From contig OZ024888.1 of NCBI GenBank assembly GCA_964017195.1, forward strand, positions 14,160,201-14,224,200: a stretch of DNA of 64,000 bases, given 5' to 3'. Below the pieces are notes generated by a model. That model did no database searches and was not told the DNA's origin. It saw nothing but the letters and a program-made list of their open reading frames with translations. This DNA is from Siderastrea radians (lineage: Eukaryota > Cnidaria > Anthozoa > Scleractinia > Rhizangiidae). Positions 63,213-64,000 of this stretch are shown here, piece after piece. A program made the position numbers and the translations under genes. The first letter of the stretch is position 1, and each line of letters starts with the position of its first letter.

Positions 63213-64000
63213 ACCTACAGCTTCGCCTCGTACTGGTCGTTTCTTTACGAAATGGCTTGCATTTTCAATGCAATTCAATATCACTATCAACGTTCCTTTT
63301 GAACCGTGTTTCTGTTGTCGAAATACATTTAAACTAAATGCGTCGGTGGTATGACGTTCGTTTAGTGGAGTCAATTGCACAATTTTTTCCTACCTTGACT
63401 ACCATTGAAAAGAACGATTCTTCGAGATCAATTTTTTTTCGTTTGTTACGTGATACAAACATGTCATTCCAACCCAATGTAACAGCTAGAAAGAATGACC
63501 AAAGGTGTTTCGTTGGTTGCACTAAACGAGAAATGTCAGTGTTGTGTTAAAATGCAAGATGAACAACTGTTTCCCTTCTATTTACTTAATACCAACCCTT
63601 AGCCACGGTTTGTCTCTCGTTTACTCGTCAAATGACAGTCATCGCAGTTTAATCAGCCTTGTTCGCGTTATTGCAAGTCGATGTTTTCAATTAAATTTGC
63701 ACCTATTTTCTGCATTGAAAATGTTTTTGTTTGTCACAGTGCAAACACAGACGCTAACGCTTGAAACAAGCCTAAGTGAAGCAGCCTTAAAGATCTTATT
63801 CTCTTTCAAAAGCAATAGCCTTATTTCTTATATTGAAAAGCCTACACCTGTTCCAACAAAACCCCGGAAGATTTCCGGGGAAGTAAATTCTTCTTTATTT
63901 ACTTGGTAAAATACATGTGATCATGTTTTTCTACCTTAAGTGTTAAAATTCAGTAACAGGTTTTATCTCCTATTTCTTTCCTTTTTAGTTTATTTCGTTT
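63213..64000. other. no gene recognised
   Basis: Plus-strand frames at 63338..63550 and 63544..63909 lack a recognisable domain, and AT-richness makes chance frames of this size plausible. Confidence 0.5.

Noticed and set aside
1..64000. CRISPR arrays, operons, ribosome-binding sites or prokaryotic genes
   Set aside because: Intron-rich eukaryotic sequence; tandem repeats lack unique spacers of even length.

Overview
The window is animal nuclear DNA: AT-rich, intron-rich, and full of tRNA-derived SINEs, fold-back MITEs, Penelope-like elements, non-LTR fragments and one BEL/Pao LTR retrotransposon. The repeat families and the gene content (MAM, fucolectin and pentraxin modules on an LGR-type receptor) point to an anthozoan cnidarian, most likely a stony coral. 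That assignment is inference; no ribosomal or mitochondrial marker is present.

One gene dominates. On the minus strand, 46 splice-compatible exons can be read from a signal-peptide exon at 61359..61260 down to a stop codon at 6658. Every intron phase matches and the summed coding length is 8,808 nt (2,935 residues plus stop). The predicted product is a rhodopsin-family LGR-type (relaxin-receptor-like, type C) GPCR with a giant mosaic ectodomain. In order: signal peptide, MAM1, unknown domain U1, two C-type lectin domains, fucolectin, PA14, unknown domain U2, MAM2, three LDLa, MAM3, MAM4, LamG-like, fibronectin type II, first third of MAM5, a complete pentraxin domain, the rest of MAM5, CUB, LRRNT, six LRRs, seven-helix domain. 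Ectodomain modules are bounded by phase-1 introns, the LRR block by phase-2 introns. All of this comes from reading splice sites and frames by eye; no transcript was available.

Other layout. 1..1800 is the 3' part of a Penelope-like element (reverse transcriptase end, GIY-YIG endonuclease) with a hammerhead-like motif in its tail. 2334..6123 holds three minus-strand exons resembling a protein (pseudo)kinase whose catalytic Asp is replaced by Asn; a 92-bp minisatellite (4290..5330) sits between two of them. 37762..44127 is a decayed BEL/Pao element with 355-bp LTRs and a CTATC target duplication, inserted antisense in the intron that splits the U2 domain. The remaining introns hold MITEs (one with TTAA duplications), SINE pairs, microsatellites, a degenerate DUF3504/Crypton-like fragment and non-LTR reverse-transcriptase remnants. 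61360..64000 has no recognisable gene and contains a roughly 500-bp palindrome.

Functional reading (inference): the receptor combines several glycan-binding folds and adhesion modules with LRRs and a G-protein-coupling helix bundle, so it could connect extracellular or microbial glycan recognition to G-protein signalling.
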